Shown: one piece after another, positions 34,747 through 43,964 of the stretch | Position numbering within the stretch: position 1 is the first letter of the stretch | Layout: each line of letters begins with the position of its first letter | DNA from: Bifidobacterium pullorum DSM 20433 | GTDB lineage: Bacteria; Actinomycetota; Actinomycetes; Actinomycetales; Bifidobacteriaceae | Assembly (NCBI RefSeq): GCF_000771405.1 | Contig: NZ_JDUI01000001.1 | Coordinates: forward strand, 124,001 to 188,000 | DNA: 64,000 bases | Direction of reading: 5' to 3' | Notes under the pieces: model-generated | Told to the model about the DNA's origin: nothing | Seen by the model: the letters and a program-made list of their open reading frames with translations, nothing else | Databases searched by the model: none | Made by a program: the position numbers and the translations under genes

Positions 34747-36147
34747 TCACTCCTTATCAGTTCCGGGCTTCGGCCGTTCGGCATGCAGGATGGCGCGGAT
34801 GCGGTCCAGCCGCGGCTTCACCTCATGCTCATAGCCACGATCATTCGGATGATAATATTCGCGGCCCACCAGTTCGTCCGGCATGTACTGCTGCGTCGCC
34901 ACGGCACCCGGCCAGTCGTGCGCGTACCGGTAGCCCTCATGGTTGCCCCAGTCCTTCATCAGCTTGGTCGGCGCGTTGCGCAGATGCAACGGCACCTCGC
35001 CGATGCGACCGGCATCCACGTCGGCGAGCGCCTGGTCGATGGCCAGGTAGCTGGCGTTCGACTTGGGCGCGGTGGCCACGGCCACGGTGGCCTCCGCCAG
35101 GATGATGCGTGCCTCGGGCATGCCGATCATGGCCACGGCCTGCGCGGCGGCGACCGTGACCTCCAGGATCTGCGGGGCGGCCATGCCGACCTCCTCGGCG
35201 GCGGCGATCATGATGCGCCGGGCGATGAACCGGGGGTCCTCCCCCGCACGGATCATACGGGCCAGGTAATGCAACGCGGCGTCGACGTCTGAGCCGCGCA
35301 TCGATTTGATGAACGCGGAGATGACGTCGTAGTGGTCGTCGCCGCCCTTGTCGTACCGTACGGTGGCCACGTCCATGACCTGGCTGACGACCTCGGGGGT
35401 GATGATCGGGCGGCGTGCGCCCTTCTTTCGCGCCGTGTCGCCGGTCATCGCCCCGGCGGCGGCCTCCAGGATGGTCAGGGTCTTGCGTGCGTCGCCGCCG
35501 GCCATGCGCACGATCTCGTCGATGGCCTCGTCGGTGGCCCTGACCTCGCCTTTGAGCCCGCGCGGATCATTGAGCGCCCGTTCGATGAGGGTTTTGAGGT
35601 CCTCTGGTTCAAGGGATTCGAGTTTGACGACCACGGATCGGCTGAGCAGCGGTTTGATGACGGAAAAGCTGGGGTTTTCGGTAGTGGCGGCGATGAACGT
35701 GACATCACGGTTCTCCACGCTGGGCAACAATGCGTCCTGCTGGGATTTGGAGAAGCGGTGCACCTCGTCGATAAACAGCACCGTCTCCTTGCCTTCGGCG
35801 ACGAGACGCCGGTGCGCGCGGTCGAGCACGGCGCGCACATCCTTGACGCCGGAGGTCACCGCCGACAATTCCTCGAAGACGCGGCCGGATTGTTTGGCCA
35901 CGATGTAGGCCAGCGTGGTCTTGCCCACGCCGGGAGGGCCGAACAGGATGATCGAACTGGGCGCGGTCAGCGAGCCCTTGGATGCGGGGTTCGCCAGACG
36001 GCGCAGCGGCGAGCCGGGCCCCAGCACATGGTCCTGCCCTACCACCTCGTCGAGCGTGGCGGGGCGCATGCGCACGGCGAGCGGACGGGTCACATCCTCG
36101 GGCGCGTCGGTCGCGGCGAACAGGTCGGCGTCATCGGTCATAGCCAT
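34747..36147 (-). CDS. rarA: Replication-associated recombination protein A (RarA/MgsA)
   Basis: The 466-aa AAA+ ATPase of the clamp-loader clade has Walker A GPPGVGKT (about 70-77), Walker B FIDEVHRF (about 125-132), sensor 1 AATTENPSF, and the C-terminal MgsA region (AIIM-like ANDPRFIARRIM equivalent at GEDPRFIARRIMIA). RarA works at stalled replication forks. Start may be ATG 36147 or the second ATG at 36141; a -10-like TACACT directly before them suggests a leaderless message beginning at the second ATG. A LexA-type box lies 16 nt upstream. Confidence 0.88.
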   Translation of the reverse strand: MAMTDDADLFAATDAPEDVTRPLAVRMRPATLDEVVGQDHVLGPGSPLRRLANPASKGSLTAPSSIILFGPPGVGKTTLAYIVAKQSGRVFEELSAVTSGVKDVRAVLDRAHRRLVAEGKETVLFIDEVHRFSKSQQDALLPSVENRDVTFIAATTENPSFSVIKPLLSRSVVVKLESLEPEDLKTLIERALNDPRGLKGEVRATDEAIDEIVRMAGGDARKTLTILEAAAGAMTGDTARKKGARRPIITPEVVSQVMDVATVRYDKGGDDHYDVISAFIKSMRGSDVDAALHYLARMIRAGEDPRFIARRIMIAAAEEVGMAAPQILEVTVAAAQAVAMIGMPEARIILAEATVAVATAPKSNASYLAIDQALADVDAGRIGEVPLHLRNAPTKLMKDWGNHEGYRYAHDWPGAVATQQYMPDELVGREYYHPNDRGYEHEVKPRLDRIRAILHAERPKPGTDKE

Positions 36148-36162
36148 CAGTGTACTCGCATC

Positions 36163-36182
36163 ATTCGAACTGTTGTTCGAAT
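36163..36182. promoter_or_regulatory. LexA/SOS box upstream of rarA
   Basis: ATTCGAACTGTTGTTCGAAT is a perfect palindrome that contains CGAAC-N4-GTTCG, the actinobacterial and Gram-positive SOS consensus. It overlaps the expected -35 region of the rarA promoter. This places rarA and the co-translated amidotransferase gene under DNA-damage control. Confidence 0.8.
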
Positions 36183-36198
36183 ACGTGTCGGCGGCGCG

Positions 36199-38844
36199 TC
36201 AGTCGCCCACGCGGTAATCATGGAAGACCACCTCGCCGGATTCCTGCGTGGCGTCCAGGTCCACAACGCCCTCGATGGCCCAATCGCGGTCGCCGTCGGA
36301 GTCGTCGATGATCTGCCGCACCTTCCAGGTGTGCTCGTCGCGCTCATGCGAGTCGTCCAGCATGAACAGCTCGGCGGAACGAGCCTGCGCGTCGGTGTTC
36401 ACGTATTCGTGCGCGTCGTAGTAGTCGTCGAGCGCGTCCTCCCACTCGTGCACGCCGTAGCCCCAGTCCTTGTCGAGCGCGCCGAGCTCCTCGGGGCGGT
36501 CCAGGTCCATGAGCTGCACGCGGCGGAACATCGCGTTACGCACCAGCACCGTCAGTCCGCGGCGATCCTCCACCACGGCGTCCCTGGCACCCGGGGCGGC
36601 CGCATTGAGGGCGGCGGTCTCCGCATCGGCCGCGGCGCCCGCGTTCTCCCATTCGTCGACCAGACTGGAGTCGATCGAGCGGACGACCACGCGCAGCCAG
36701 GCGATGATGTCGCGCAGCTGCTCGTCGCGTTTCTCGAACGGCACGGTGCGGGACAACGCGCGGTACGCGTCCGACAGGTACCGCAGCAGCGTGCCCTCGG
36801 AGCGGGCGATGTTGTAGCGCGCGATGTATCCGGTGAAGTCGGAGGCGGTCTCCACCATGTCGCGCACCACCGACTTGGGGCTCAGCCAGTAGTCGTTGGC
36901 CCACGGCACGTCGTGCCGGTACTGGCGGAACGCGGCGTCGAGCAGGTCCTCAAGCGGTTTCGGGTAGGTGACCTCGGCCAGACGCTCCATGCGTTCGTCG
37001 TAGTCCAGCCCCTCGTCCTTCATCGCGGCCATGGCCGCGTCACGCGCCTGACGCTCCTGGGCGCGCAGCACCTGCTTGGGGTCCTCCAGCGTGGCCTCCA
37101 CCATGGAGATCACGTCGAGCGCGTAGCTTTCGGATTCGGGGTCGAGCAGTTCGAGCGCGGCGAGCAGGAACGGGCTCAGCGGCTGGTCGAGCGCGAAATC
37201 CTCGGGCACGTCCACGGTGGTGAAGTAGTCCTTGCCGCCGTCGTCGCGGTCCTCGGTCTCGATGACGCCGGAGTCGAACAGCGTGGCGAAGATCTCGTCG
37301 GCGCGCCCATGCAGCTGCTCCTTCTGTTCGGCGGTCTGCTGCGAGTCGTCGATGAGCCGGTCCACGCGACGGCGCGCGTCACCGCCCTGCGCCACCTCGT
37401 TGAGCACCATCGAGTGGGTGATCCGCAGATGCGGCACCAGCGTTTCGGGCGCGGCGTCGATGAGCTTGTCGAACGTGTTCTCGTTCCACGTCACGAACCC
37501 TTCGGGCGCCTTCTTTCGCTTAATCTTCTTGAGCTTCTTCGGGTCGTTGCCGGCCTTGGCGACGGCGCGCGCGTTCTCGATCTCGAACTCGGGGGCTTCG
37601 GCCACCACCAGGCCTTCGGTATCGAAGCCCATGCGGCCTGCGCGCCCGGCGATCTGGTGGAATTCGCGGGCGCGCAGGCGGCGCATCCGGGAACCGTCGA
37701 ACTTGGTGAGCGCCGTGAGCACCACCGAATGAATCGGCACGTTGATGCCGACGCCGAGCGTGTCCGTGCCGCAGATGACCGGCAGCAGCCCCTGTTGGGC
37801 GAGTTGTTCGACCAGACGGCGGTAGCGCGGCAGCATGCCGGCATGGTGGATGCCGACGCCGGTTTTCAGCAGCCGCTGCAGGATCTTGCCGAATGCGGTG
37901 GTGAAGCGCGTGCCCTTCATCGCCTCGGCGATGGCCTCGCGCTGTTCGCGGCTGGAGACGCCGGTGGAGGCGAGCGCCTGCGCGGTGGCCAGCGCCGCAT
38001 CCTGGGAGAAGTGGACGACGTAGATCGGGGTCTCGTGCCGGTTGAACAGCAGTTCGACGGTGTGTTCGAGCGGTTTGTCGGTGTATTCGTAGGACAGCGG
38101 GACCGGGCGGGGCGCGTCGGCGATGATGTCGACGTCGGTGTCGGTCATGTCCTCGAGTTTGTCGGCGATGGCGTCGACGTTGCCGAGGGTGGCGCTCATC
38201 AGCAGGAACTGGGTGCGCGGCAGGGTCAGCAGCGGCACCTGCCAGGCCCAGCCGCGTTCGGGATCGCCGTAGTAGTGGAATTCGTCCATGGCCACGCAAC
38301 CGACATCGGCGTGGCGGCCTTCGCGCAGCGCCTGGTTGGCCAGGATTTCGGCCGTGCAGCAGATGATCGGCGCGTCCGCGTTGATGTGCGTGTCGCCGGT
38401 GATCATGCCCACGTAGTCGCGGCCGAACACGTCGACCAAGTCGAAGAACTTTTCGGAGACCAGCGCCTTGATCGGCGCGGTGTAGTAGGAGCGTCTCCCG
38501 GTGCACAGCGCGGCGAAGTGCATGGCGAGCGCCACCAGGGATTTGCCGGAGCCGGTCGGGGTGTTCAGAATCACGTGGTCGCCCGCGAGCAGGTCCATGA
38601 TAGCCTCCTCCTGGTGCGGCCACGGCTGGATGCCCTTGACGTCCTCGACCCATCCGAAGAAGCGTTCATAGATCTCATCGGTGTCGATGCTGCGGTCGCC
38701 GTCGTACCAGTCGGGCGCCAACGCCCCCAACGACCCGTAGGCCCGTTCCGCCGAGTCTCCGGTCGACTGCACGTGCATTCCCTGTTCCTGCATCTGTCCC
38801 TGCATCCATCCCTGTCCGTCTGTCATATCCTCGAGTCTATCCAT
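36199..38844 (-). CDS. Ski2-like DEAD/DEAH-box RNA helicase with DUF3516 C-terminus
   Basis: The 881-aa helicase has motif I TPTGSGKSL (about 97-105), motif II DEFH (about 189-192), motif III SATLGN and motif VI HQIAGRAGRMGFD. A long C-terminal region (about 480-881) corresponds to the DUF3516 domain of actinobacterial Ski2-type helicases. DEFH replaces the usual DEVH. Likely role is RNA unwinding in decay or ribosome-associated processing. It could start at ATG 38844 or the seventh codon methionine. It ends 16 nt upstream of the LexA box of rarA. Confidence 0.85.
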   Translation of the reverse strand: MDRLEDMTDGQGWMQGQMQEQGMHVQSTGDSAERAYGSLGALAPDWYDGDRSIDTDEIYERFFGWVEDVKGIQPWPHQEEAIMDLLAGDHVILNTPTGSGKSLVALAMHFAALCTGRRSYYTAPIKALVSEKFFDLVDVFGRDYVGMITGDTHINADAPIICCTAEILANQALREGRHADVGCVAMDEFHYYGDPERGWAWQVPLLTLPRTQFLLMSATLGNVDAIADKLEDMTDTDVDIIADAPRPVPLSYEYTDKPLEHTVELLFNRHETPIYVVHFSQDAALATAQALASTGVSSREQREAIAEAMKGTRFTTAFGKILQRLLKTGVGIHHAGMLPRYRRLVEQLAQQGLLPVICGTDTLGVGINVPIHSVVLTALTKFDGSRMRRLRAREFHQIAGRAGRMGFDTEGLVVAEAPEFEIENARAVAKAGNDPKKLKKIKRKKAPEGFVTWNENTFDKLIDAAPETLVPHLRITHSMVLNEVAQGGDARRRVDRLIDDSQQTAEQKEQLHGRADEIFATLFDSGVIETEDRDDGGKDYFTTVDVPEDFALDQPLSPFLLAALELLDPESESYALDVISMVEATLEDPKQVLRAQERQARDAAMAAMKDEGLDYDERMERLAEVTYPKPLEDLLDAAFRQYRHDVPWANDYWLSPKSVVRDMVETASDFTGYIARYNIARSEGTLLRYLSDAYRALSRTVPFEKRDEQLRDIIAWLRVVVRSIDSSLVDEWENAGAAADAETAALNAAAPGARDAVVEDRRGLTVLVRNAMFRRVQLMDLDRPEELGALDKDWGYGVHEWEDALDDYYDAHEYVNTDAQARSAELFMLDDSHERDEHTWKVRQIIDDSDGDRDWAIEGVVDLDATQESGEVVFHDYRVGD

Positions 38845-39059
38845 CGGCTTCTACCGGCAAACTCATCACGCCTCACCAAACCCACCACTGCCAGGCAAAA
38901 CCACCACCAGACAACCCCGCCACCAGACAAACACCGCACGTTCCCCTTCTAGTCGGCCGTTACACACCTTCTCAGAGTGGGCGTTTCTCAGTGCGCAACT
39001 GTCTTTGATCGACCGGCCCTGTTTTTGAAGTTGACCAAGAGGATGTTTGTATCTCTTAC

Positions 39060-39344
39060 TCACCTTTTACTGGACTATGGTCAAGTACTTGACGTCGGTC
39101 AAGCAAAAAGTGAGCACAGACACCCACACGGTGACAACGCAAGCGTCATCGGTGGACGTCGGTCAAGCAAAAGCGAGTACAGATATACCCGCGGCGCAAA
39201 ACACCCACCGGACGCAAAAACACTCACCGGACGCAAGAACACCCATCGGACGCAAGAACACCCATCGGACGCAAGAACACCCATCGGAGCGCGAGGACAT
39301 TATCCACTTGACGTCGGTCAAGCAAAATGTGAGCACAGACGCAC
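39060..39344. repeat. Repeat array built on CTTGAC-N4-GTCAAG palindromes
   Basis: The gene-free stretch 38845-39671 holds several copies of a motif: (C/G)TTGAC or GTGGAC, GTCG, GTCAAG, then CAAAA and a GTGAG-ACAGA-like tail. Clear copies start at 39088, 39152 and 39307, and the 18-mer GACGTCGGTCAAGCAAAA recurs three times. A further copy in opposite orientation lies at 39060-39087, and a weaker one (TTGGTCAAATAAG) near 39378. Spacings are irregular (64 and 155 bp), so it is not a CRISPR array. Confidence 0.7.
39200..39294. repeat. 19-bp minisatellite, five units
   Basis: Units of AACACCCATCGGACGCAAG start at 39200, 39219, 39238, 39257 and 39276. Units three and four are identical; the first two have C for T at the CACC position plus one or two other changes, and the last degenerates. 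It lies between copies of the GTCAAG palindrome repeat. Confidence 0.85.
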
Positions 39345-39671
39345 CCAGCAACTATCGCCATCACGAAAGCCGCTACGTTGGTCAAATAAGCAGTGATTGC
39401 GAACACATCCCAGCCGCCGTAAGTCCTGTCCAAGCAACAATTATCGCCGAGACCATCACCGTGCAGACACACCCGCACCCATCGTGGCGTTGATCGGCTG
39501 GTTCGACGCCGAGACCAGCACCGTGCCAGACACACCCGCACCAGTATCCCGCCTTCGCATACAGCCCCGTCATTCCCACGATCGACGCCCGATCAATTCG
39601 TTGAGTATCGACGCCCGTGCCTCCGACACGCTTGAAAGCGAATCCGACGACGTTGCCATTACAGTCAATGT

Positions 39672-40583
39672 ATGGGGAACAGCGCACAGATTATCGAAGA
39701 AATGTTGGCGGCGAGGGGATGGACCGCCTACGAACTCGCGCAGAATACCGGTTTGGATCAGGCCACGATTTCCAAGGTTCGAGCGGGAAAACGGGATATC
39801 TCCTATAACCGATTATCCAATGCTTTGGAACAGGCCGGATTCCAACTCAAACTTGTGCCGCATCCGCGGCAAGCGACCTTGCAAAGGAAAACCTTGACAG
39901 AAATCACTCCGCAATGTGAAACGCACTCCGACCCCTCGCTGAGCGATGGCGAAGTTCCTGAAACACTGTTGGAGTTACCGTATTGTTGCAATCTGCCCGA
40001 TTCATCCGGAGCAGATAACGGCAGCCTCGTTTCGCAGTCCGATTCAGATCCGTCCGTGATGCAAACAGCTACGTCAAAGAGTCATGACAATCCGCGTGAT
40101 CTTTTGCATCGCCTGTTTGCCATCATGCATGATCCGCCCAACGAGCATGACACCGAAGACGGCAGTCTGTGGAATCAGTTGAAAACCCCAATATGGTTAT
40201 TGGGAGAACAGTATGTGCAACGGGACGAACGAATCGGCTTCCTTCGCGCATTGTACAGGGTGGAAGATACTCGCTGGCGCGCTTTCTTAGCTGGTCTTTA
40301 CGTGTATTTGGGGTGGACCGATGATCCGATGCACACAGATCGTCCCGGATGGGAGCAGTCACAAACGACATGTCGGCTCAAAACCATGTGGACACCTCTT
40401 CCCACACACTCTTTTGAACCGGTTCCCGAGCTATCCGACTGGCTATCCGGCAACGCCACAAGACGACCCACCAGAGAACCGAGCGTCTGGCTACCCAAGC
40501 AACAGCTACGTATTCCCAAGTGGACGTTGATTCCAGGATTCCTGCAATTCAACGTACTGATTCCCCGCAACCAACTACCATGA
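39672..40583 (+). CDS. XRE-family regulator with unknown C-terminal domain
   Basis: In this 303-aa protein residues 5-65 are a Cro/C1 helix-turn-helix (RGWTAYELAQNTGLDQATISKVRAGKRDISYNRL). A low-complexity linker rich in Ser, Asp and Thr follows (about 70-155), then a C-terminal domain of about 140 residues with LLHRLFAIMHDPPNEHD, a Trp-rich middle and RWRAFLAGLYVYLGW. I do not recognise this part. No ribosome site precedes the ATG, so the message may be leaderless. The 28-bp inverted copies at 39060 and 40749 bracket the gene. Confidence 0.7.
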   Translation: MGNSAQIIEEMLAARGWTAYELAQNTGLDQATISKVRAGKRDISYNRLSNALEQAGFQLKLVPHPRQATLQRKTLTEITPQCETHSDPSLSDGEVPETLLELPYCCNLPDSSGADNGSLVSQSDSDPSVMQTATSKSHDNPRDLLHRLFAIMHDPPNEHDTEDGSLWNQLKTPIWLLGEQYVQRDERIGFLRALYRVEDTRWRAFLAGLYVYLGWTDDPMHTDRPGWEQSQTTCRLKTMWTPLPTHSFEPVPELSDWLSGNATRRPTREPSVWLPKQQLRIPKWTLIPGFLQFNVLIPRNQLP

Positions 40584-40747
40584 GAGGCGATCATGTCCTG
40601 CACCGGCAGACACCCGAGCACGGTTCAGGCTGCGCGCATAACCAGAAAACATCCACAACGCAACCCAGCAAACGACAGGAATCACATAGCCAAGGGACCG
40701 CATAGCCACCTCCAGAAACCATCCACAACCTAGCCCGACAAACGCCA

Positions 40748-40769
40748 TTACTTGACCATAGTCAAGTAA
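40748..40769. promoter_or_regulatory. 22-bp perfect palindrome, MarR-type operator-like
   Basis: TTACTTGAC, CATA, GTCAAGTAA: 9-bp perfect arms. With the following AAAAGGTGA it matches, at 27 of 28 positions and in inverted orientation, the segment at 39060-39087. Nothing else was recognised in the gene-free stretch 40584-40915. Confidence 0.65.
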
Positions 40770-40915
40770 AAGGTGACTGCTGCGATAAAGGCTAGGCTAC
40801 CCGCATACCTGAAACAATCACATACCGGCGGTCACATAACGACAGCTCTATAGAGCACAAGAACTATGGAGAATCACGACAACAGACGGTCCGGCGCCAG
40901 CGATGCGACCATAAA

Positions 40916-41941
40916 CTATTCAGCTTCGAGACGGCGGCGCACGGCGTCGGGATCGACCTCGAGCGGCGGCCAGGTCAGGTTCATGTTCTTCAGCGTGGTG
41001 CGCAGCAGCTCGGAGACCACGGCCCGCGAATACCAGCGGTTATCGGCGGGGACCAGATACCAGGGGGCGGCGGGCGTCGACGTCCTCTCGAACACCTCCT
41101 GCCAGGCCGCCATGTAATCGTCCCAGCGTTCGCGGGCGTCCAGATCGCTCTCGTCGAACTTCCAGAACTTGGTCGGATCCTCCAAACGCCCCAGGAAATG
41201 CCGCTTCTGTTCGTCGCGGCCCACCACCAGGAAGATCTTCAGAACCGTGCATCCATCGGTCGTCAGATCCCGTTCGAACCGGTTGATCTCGTCATACCTG
41301 GCACGCCACACCTCCTCGGGATAGGTGCCGTAGACATGCGGCATGACGATATCCTCATAATGCGAGCGATCGAACACCGCGATCCACCCGTTCTGCGGCA
41401 GCTCGCGCCTGATGCGCCACAGGAAGTCGTGCTTCAGCTCCTCCTCGCTGGGTTTGCCGAATCCGTGGTAGTGGATGCCCATCGGGTCGCCCTGGCGGAA
41501 CACATGGCGCACGATGCCGCCCTTGCCGGAGGCGTCCATGCCCTGCAGCACGATGAGCAGCCGACGCCGTACGCCCTTGACGCCATTGGCATACAGCAGT
41601 TTCTGGAAGCGTGCGATCTCGCTGGAGCTGATGTCGATGAACCGTTCGCCGTCCTCGCGGTCGCCTTCGAATCCGGGGGTGTCCGTGGTGTCGATCCCGT
41701 CCACGCGCACACCTTTGTGGAACATGAGCCGCTGCGCCGGCGGCAGCGACCACACCATGCTCAGCAGGTCGCTGGATTTGGCGGCGCGGGCCATGCGTTC
41801 GGAGAGCGTGCCGCTGTTGTCGATGCTGCTGACGCTGTCGAGCGCCGTATCCAACGCCCTGTCGATGAGACGCCGGTCGCGTCCCTCCTTGCGTTCCTTG
41901 CCGTTCCTGATATCTTTGGCGTCCTTGCTGTCCTTGCCCAT
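40916..41941 (-). CDS. ppk2: Polyphosphate kinase 2 family protein
   Basis: The 341-aa protein carries the PPK2 core: Walker A GMDASGKGG (134-142), the lid region YHGFGKPSEEELKHDFLWR, and Walker B VFDRSHYEDI. PPK2 enzymes transfer phosphate from polyphosphate to AMP, ADP or GDP. The first about 70 residues are highly charged and partly Lys/Arg-rich, longer than the minimal PPK2 core. It is a single gene; the amino-acid transporter operon ends about 185 bp upstream with its own terminator. Confidence 0.88.
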   Translation of the reverse strand: MGKDSKDAKDIRNGKERKEGRDRRLIDRALDTALDSVSSIDNSGTLSERMARAAKSSDLLSMVWSLPPAQRLMFHKGVRVDGIDTTDTPGFEGDREDGERFIDISSSEIARFQKLLYANGVKGVRRRLLIVLQGMDASGKGGIVRHVFRQGDPMGIHYHGFGKPSEEELKHDFLWRIRRELPQNGWIAVFDRSHYEDIVMPHVYGTYPEEVWRARYDEINRFERDLTTDGCTVLKIFLVVGRDEQKRHFLGRLEDPTKFWKFDESDLDARERWDDYMAAWQEVFERTSTPAAPWYLVPADNRWYSRAVVSELLRTTLKNMNLTWPPLEVDPDAVRRRLEAE

Positions 41942-41995
41942 AGGACCAGTCTATCCGTGTCCCCGCCAGCCGCGGAATCCACGGGGGTGTGAAAA

Positions 41996-42041
41996 ACGCC
42001 TGCCATATGGGATGGCGGGCGCCATTCCACACGGCAGGCGT
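41996..42041 (-). terminator. Terminator of the amino-acid ABC operon
   Basis: ACGCCTGCC (41996-42004) pairs with GGCAGGCGT (42033-42041), with inner ATGG/CCAT pairing. On the minus strand the stem is followed by TTTTTC, so it ends the gluABCD transcript. Confidence 0.7.
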
Positions 42042-42125
42042 AACTGAAGGCACACCCGATGACGGCACGTCGGAGGGCGGTTACCGCCCACAGACATCAG
42101 TCAACGGGAACCAAGCAGATGCGTG

Positions 42126-43280
42126 TCACTCCCCCTTGGCCGATTTGCCGGACGTTCCGGAATCGGATCCCTTGGCATCCTTCGGCTTGGCCTTGAACAG
42201 TTCGGGGAACTCCATGGTCTGCGGATCGACCTGGCTTTCGGGGTGCGTCTCGTCGTACCCCTGCATGTACCGGGTGCGACGCCACTGACGGATCGAGGCG
42301 TTCGAGCCGCGATGGTGCACATGGTACTGGCGGGGTCCGGCACCGGCGGTGAACATCTTCTCGTCCACCTCCTTGGCCACGGCGATCTGGTTGACGTTCG
42401 AGGGGTCCATGATCGCGATCGGCGCCACAGCCTCCACCTCGGTCGGCGCGGCCGTGCGCTGGCGCATCCGCTCCGGCAGCCATTCGGCCAGTCGGGACAG
42501 CAGCCAGCAGAACACGAAGTAGATCACCGCGGCCACGACCAGCGTCTGCAGGATGTTGAAGTACATCGAGCCCAGACGGCGCGACTCCTGCAACAGATCG
42601 GTGTACATGATGATCGAACCGAGCGCGGTGTCCTTCAGCACCACGACCAGCTGGGTCACGGCGGCGGGCAGCATGGCGAACACGGCCTGCGGCACCTCGA
42701 TCTGCATCAGCGACTGCGTTTCGGTCAGACCCAGCGCCAGGGAGGCCTCACGCTGACCGCTGGGCAGATTGCCGACGCCGGAACGCACCAGCTCGGCGAC
42801 GACCGAGCCGTTGTACAGCACCAACGCGAGCACCACGGCCCAGTACGACGAGTTGCCGATGCCCAGGAACGCGAAGCCGCGCCAGAAGAAGATCATCAGC
42901 AGCAGCACGGGCACCGCGCGGCAGAATTCCACGACCACGGCGGAGATGCCCCGCAGCACCGGGTTCGGCAGCAGTCGGCCGATACCGAAGACCAGGCCGA
43001 ACGCCACGGCGCCGATGACGGCCAGAATCGACGCCTGCAGCGTCATCCACAGGCCGGGCAGGTAGAAGTCGGTCCAAGCCTCGGGTTCGAGCGCCGGCTT
43101 CCACAGCTCCCAGCTCAACTGGTTCTCGCCGTCCGGCGGTGCCGCCAGCCGCATGAGGATGAGCACCAGCACCACGGCAAACACCACGGCCGCAACGATG
43201 TTGGCGATGCGGATCGTCCGCAGGCCCTTGGGACCGGGCTGGTCGAACAGCACCGAGCTTTCGTTCTTCTTGGATGCCAT
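42126..43280 (-). CDS. gluD: Glutamate/amino-acid ABC transporter permease (GluD-like)
   Basis: This 384-aa inner-membrane permease is of the HisMQ type: five or more helices, with the ATPase-contact EAA-like loop SGQREASLALGLTETQSLMQIEVPQA. The start is ATG 43280, 8 nt after GGAGG, in the series that begins at gluC. It is longer than usual because a charged, poorly conserved cytoplasmic tail of about 100 residues follows the last helix. It is the last gene of the operon and forms the membrane channel with GluC. Confidence 0.87.
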   Translation of the reverse strand: MASKKNESSVLFDQPGPKGLRTIRIANIVAAVVFAVVLVLILMRLAAPPDGENQLSWELWKPALEPEAWTDFYLPGLWMTLQASILAVIGAVAFGLVFGIGRLLPNPVLRGISAVVVEFCRAVPVLLLMIFFWRGFAFLGIGNSSYWAVVLALVLYNGSVVAELVRSGVGNLPSGQREASLALGLTETQSLMQIEVPQAVFAMLPAAVTQLVVVLKDTALGSIIMYTDLLQESRRLGSMYFNILQTLVVAAVIYFVFCWLLSRLAEWLPERMRQRTAAPTEVEAVAPIAIMDPSNVNQIAVAKEVDEKMFTAGAGPRQYHVHHRGSNASIRQWRRTRYMQGYDETHPESQVDPQTMEFPELFKAKPKDAKGSDSGTSGKSAKGE

Positions 43281-43285
43281 GGCGG

Positions 43286-43963
43286 TCACCTCCTCACCGC
43301 GAGCTTGTTGGACAGGTACGTGGTCAGCACGCCGATCGGGATGATCAGGATCACGTATCCGATGGCGAAGATCAGGAAGATCTCGATGATCGCATCGGCG
43401 TGGAACTCGATCATCTCGCTCATCAGCGACGAGGTCTCGGTGGAGACGGACGCCGCCGCGGCCACCGTGGAGTTCTTCAGCAGCGCGATCAGCGTGTTGC
43501 CGAGCGGCGCCACCGATCCGCGGAACGCCTGCGGCAGGATGATCAGCCCGGCCGACTGCATGAAGTTCAGACCGAGGGCGCGGGCGGCCTCGGCCTGGCC
43601 GAGCGGCACGGTGTTGATGCCGGAGCGCAGCGCCTCGCACACGAACGCGGCCGTGTACAGCGACAGGCCGGTCACGGCGAGCCAGAAGAAGTTCGTGGCG
43701 AACGTGTCGGAGAACGTGAGCTTCAACTGCGCGTATGCGCCGAGCACCATGAACACCATGATGATCGTCAGCGGCATGTTCTTGAACAATTCCACATAGC
43801 CGCCGGCCACCGCGCGCAGCGATGAGATCGGCGAGATGCGCATCATGACAAGCACGACGCCGAGCACCAGCGAGAACAGGGCCGACCACAGGGTCAGCTC
43901 GATGTTCACCAGGAACGCGCCCAATACGTCGTATTCGCTGAACAGGGCAAGGAAGTTATCCAT
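43286..43963 (-). CDS. gluC: Glutamate/amino-acid ABC transporter permease (GluC-like)
   Basis: The 225-aa permease of the polar amino-acid (HisMQ) family has hydrophobic helices separated by the ATPase-contact loop LGQAEAARALGLNFMQSAGLIILPQAFR. It pairs with GluD in the membrane and with the GluA ATPase. Length is normal. It begins 1 nt after the gluB stop and precedes gluD by 5 nt, so all are on one transcript. Confidence 0.88.
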   Translation of the reverse strand: MDNFLALFSEYDVLGAFLVNIELTLWSALFSLVLGVVLVMMRISPISSLRAVAGGYVELFKNMPLTIIMVFMVLGAYAQLKLTFSDTFATNFFWLAVTGLSLYTAAFVCEALRSGINTVPLGQAEAARALGLNFMQSAGLIILPQAFRGSVAPLGNTLIALLKNSTVAAAASVSTETSSLMSEMIEFHADAIIEIFLIFAIGYVILIIPIGVLTTYLSNKLAVRR

Positions 43964-43964
43964 C

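Noticed and set aside
35332-38952. Very long plus-strand open frame (about 1200 codons) across rarA and the helicase
   Set aside because: It lies antisense to two clear genes with helicase and AAA+ motifs; the composition (His, Arg, Val, Gly rich) is the usual shadow of high-G+C codons.
39060-39400. CRISPR array
   Set aside because: Repeats are irregularly spaced (64 and 155 bp), degenerate, partly inverted and lack spacers of uniform length; no cas genes nearby.
39047-39493. Plus-strand open frames through the repeat zone (repeated DVGQAK-type peptides)
   Set aside because: The periodic peptide only reflects the DNA repeats; several frames stay open and none has a ribosome site.
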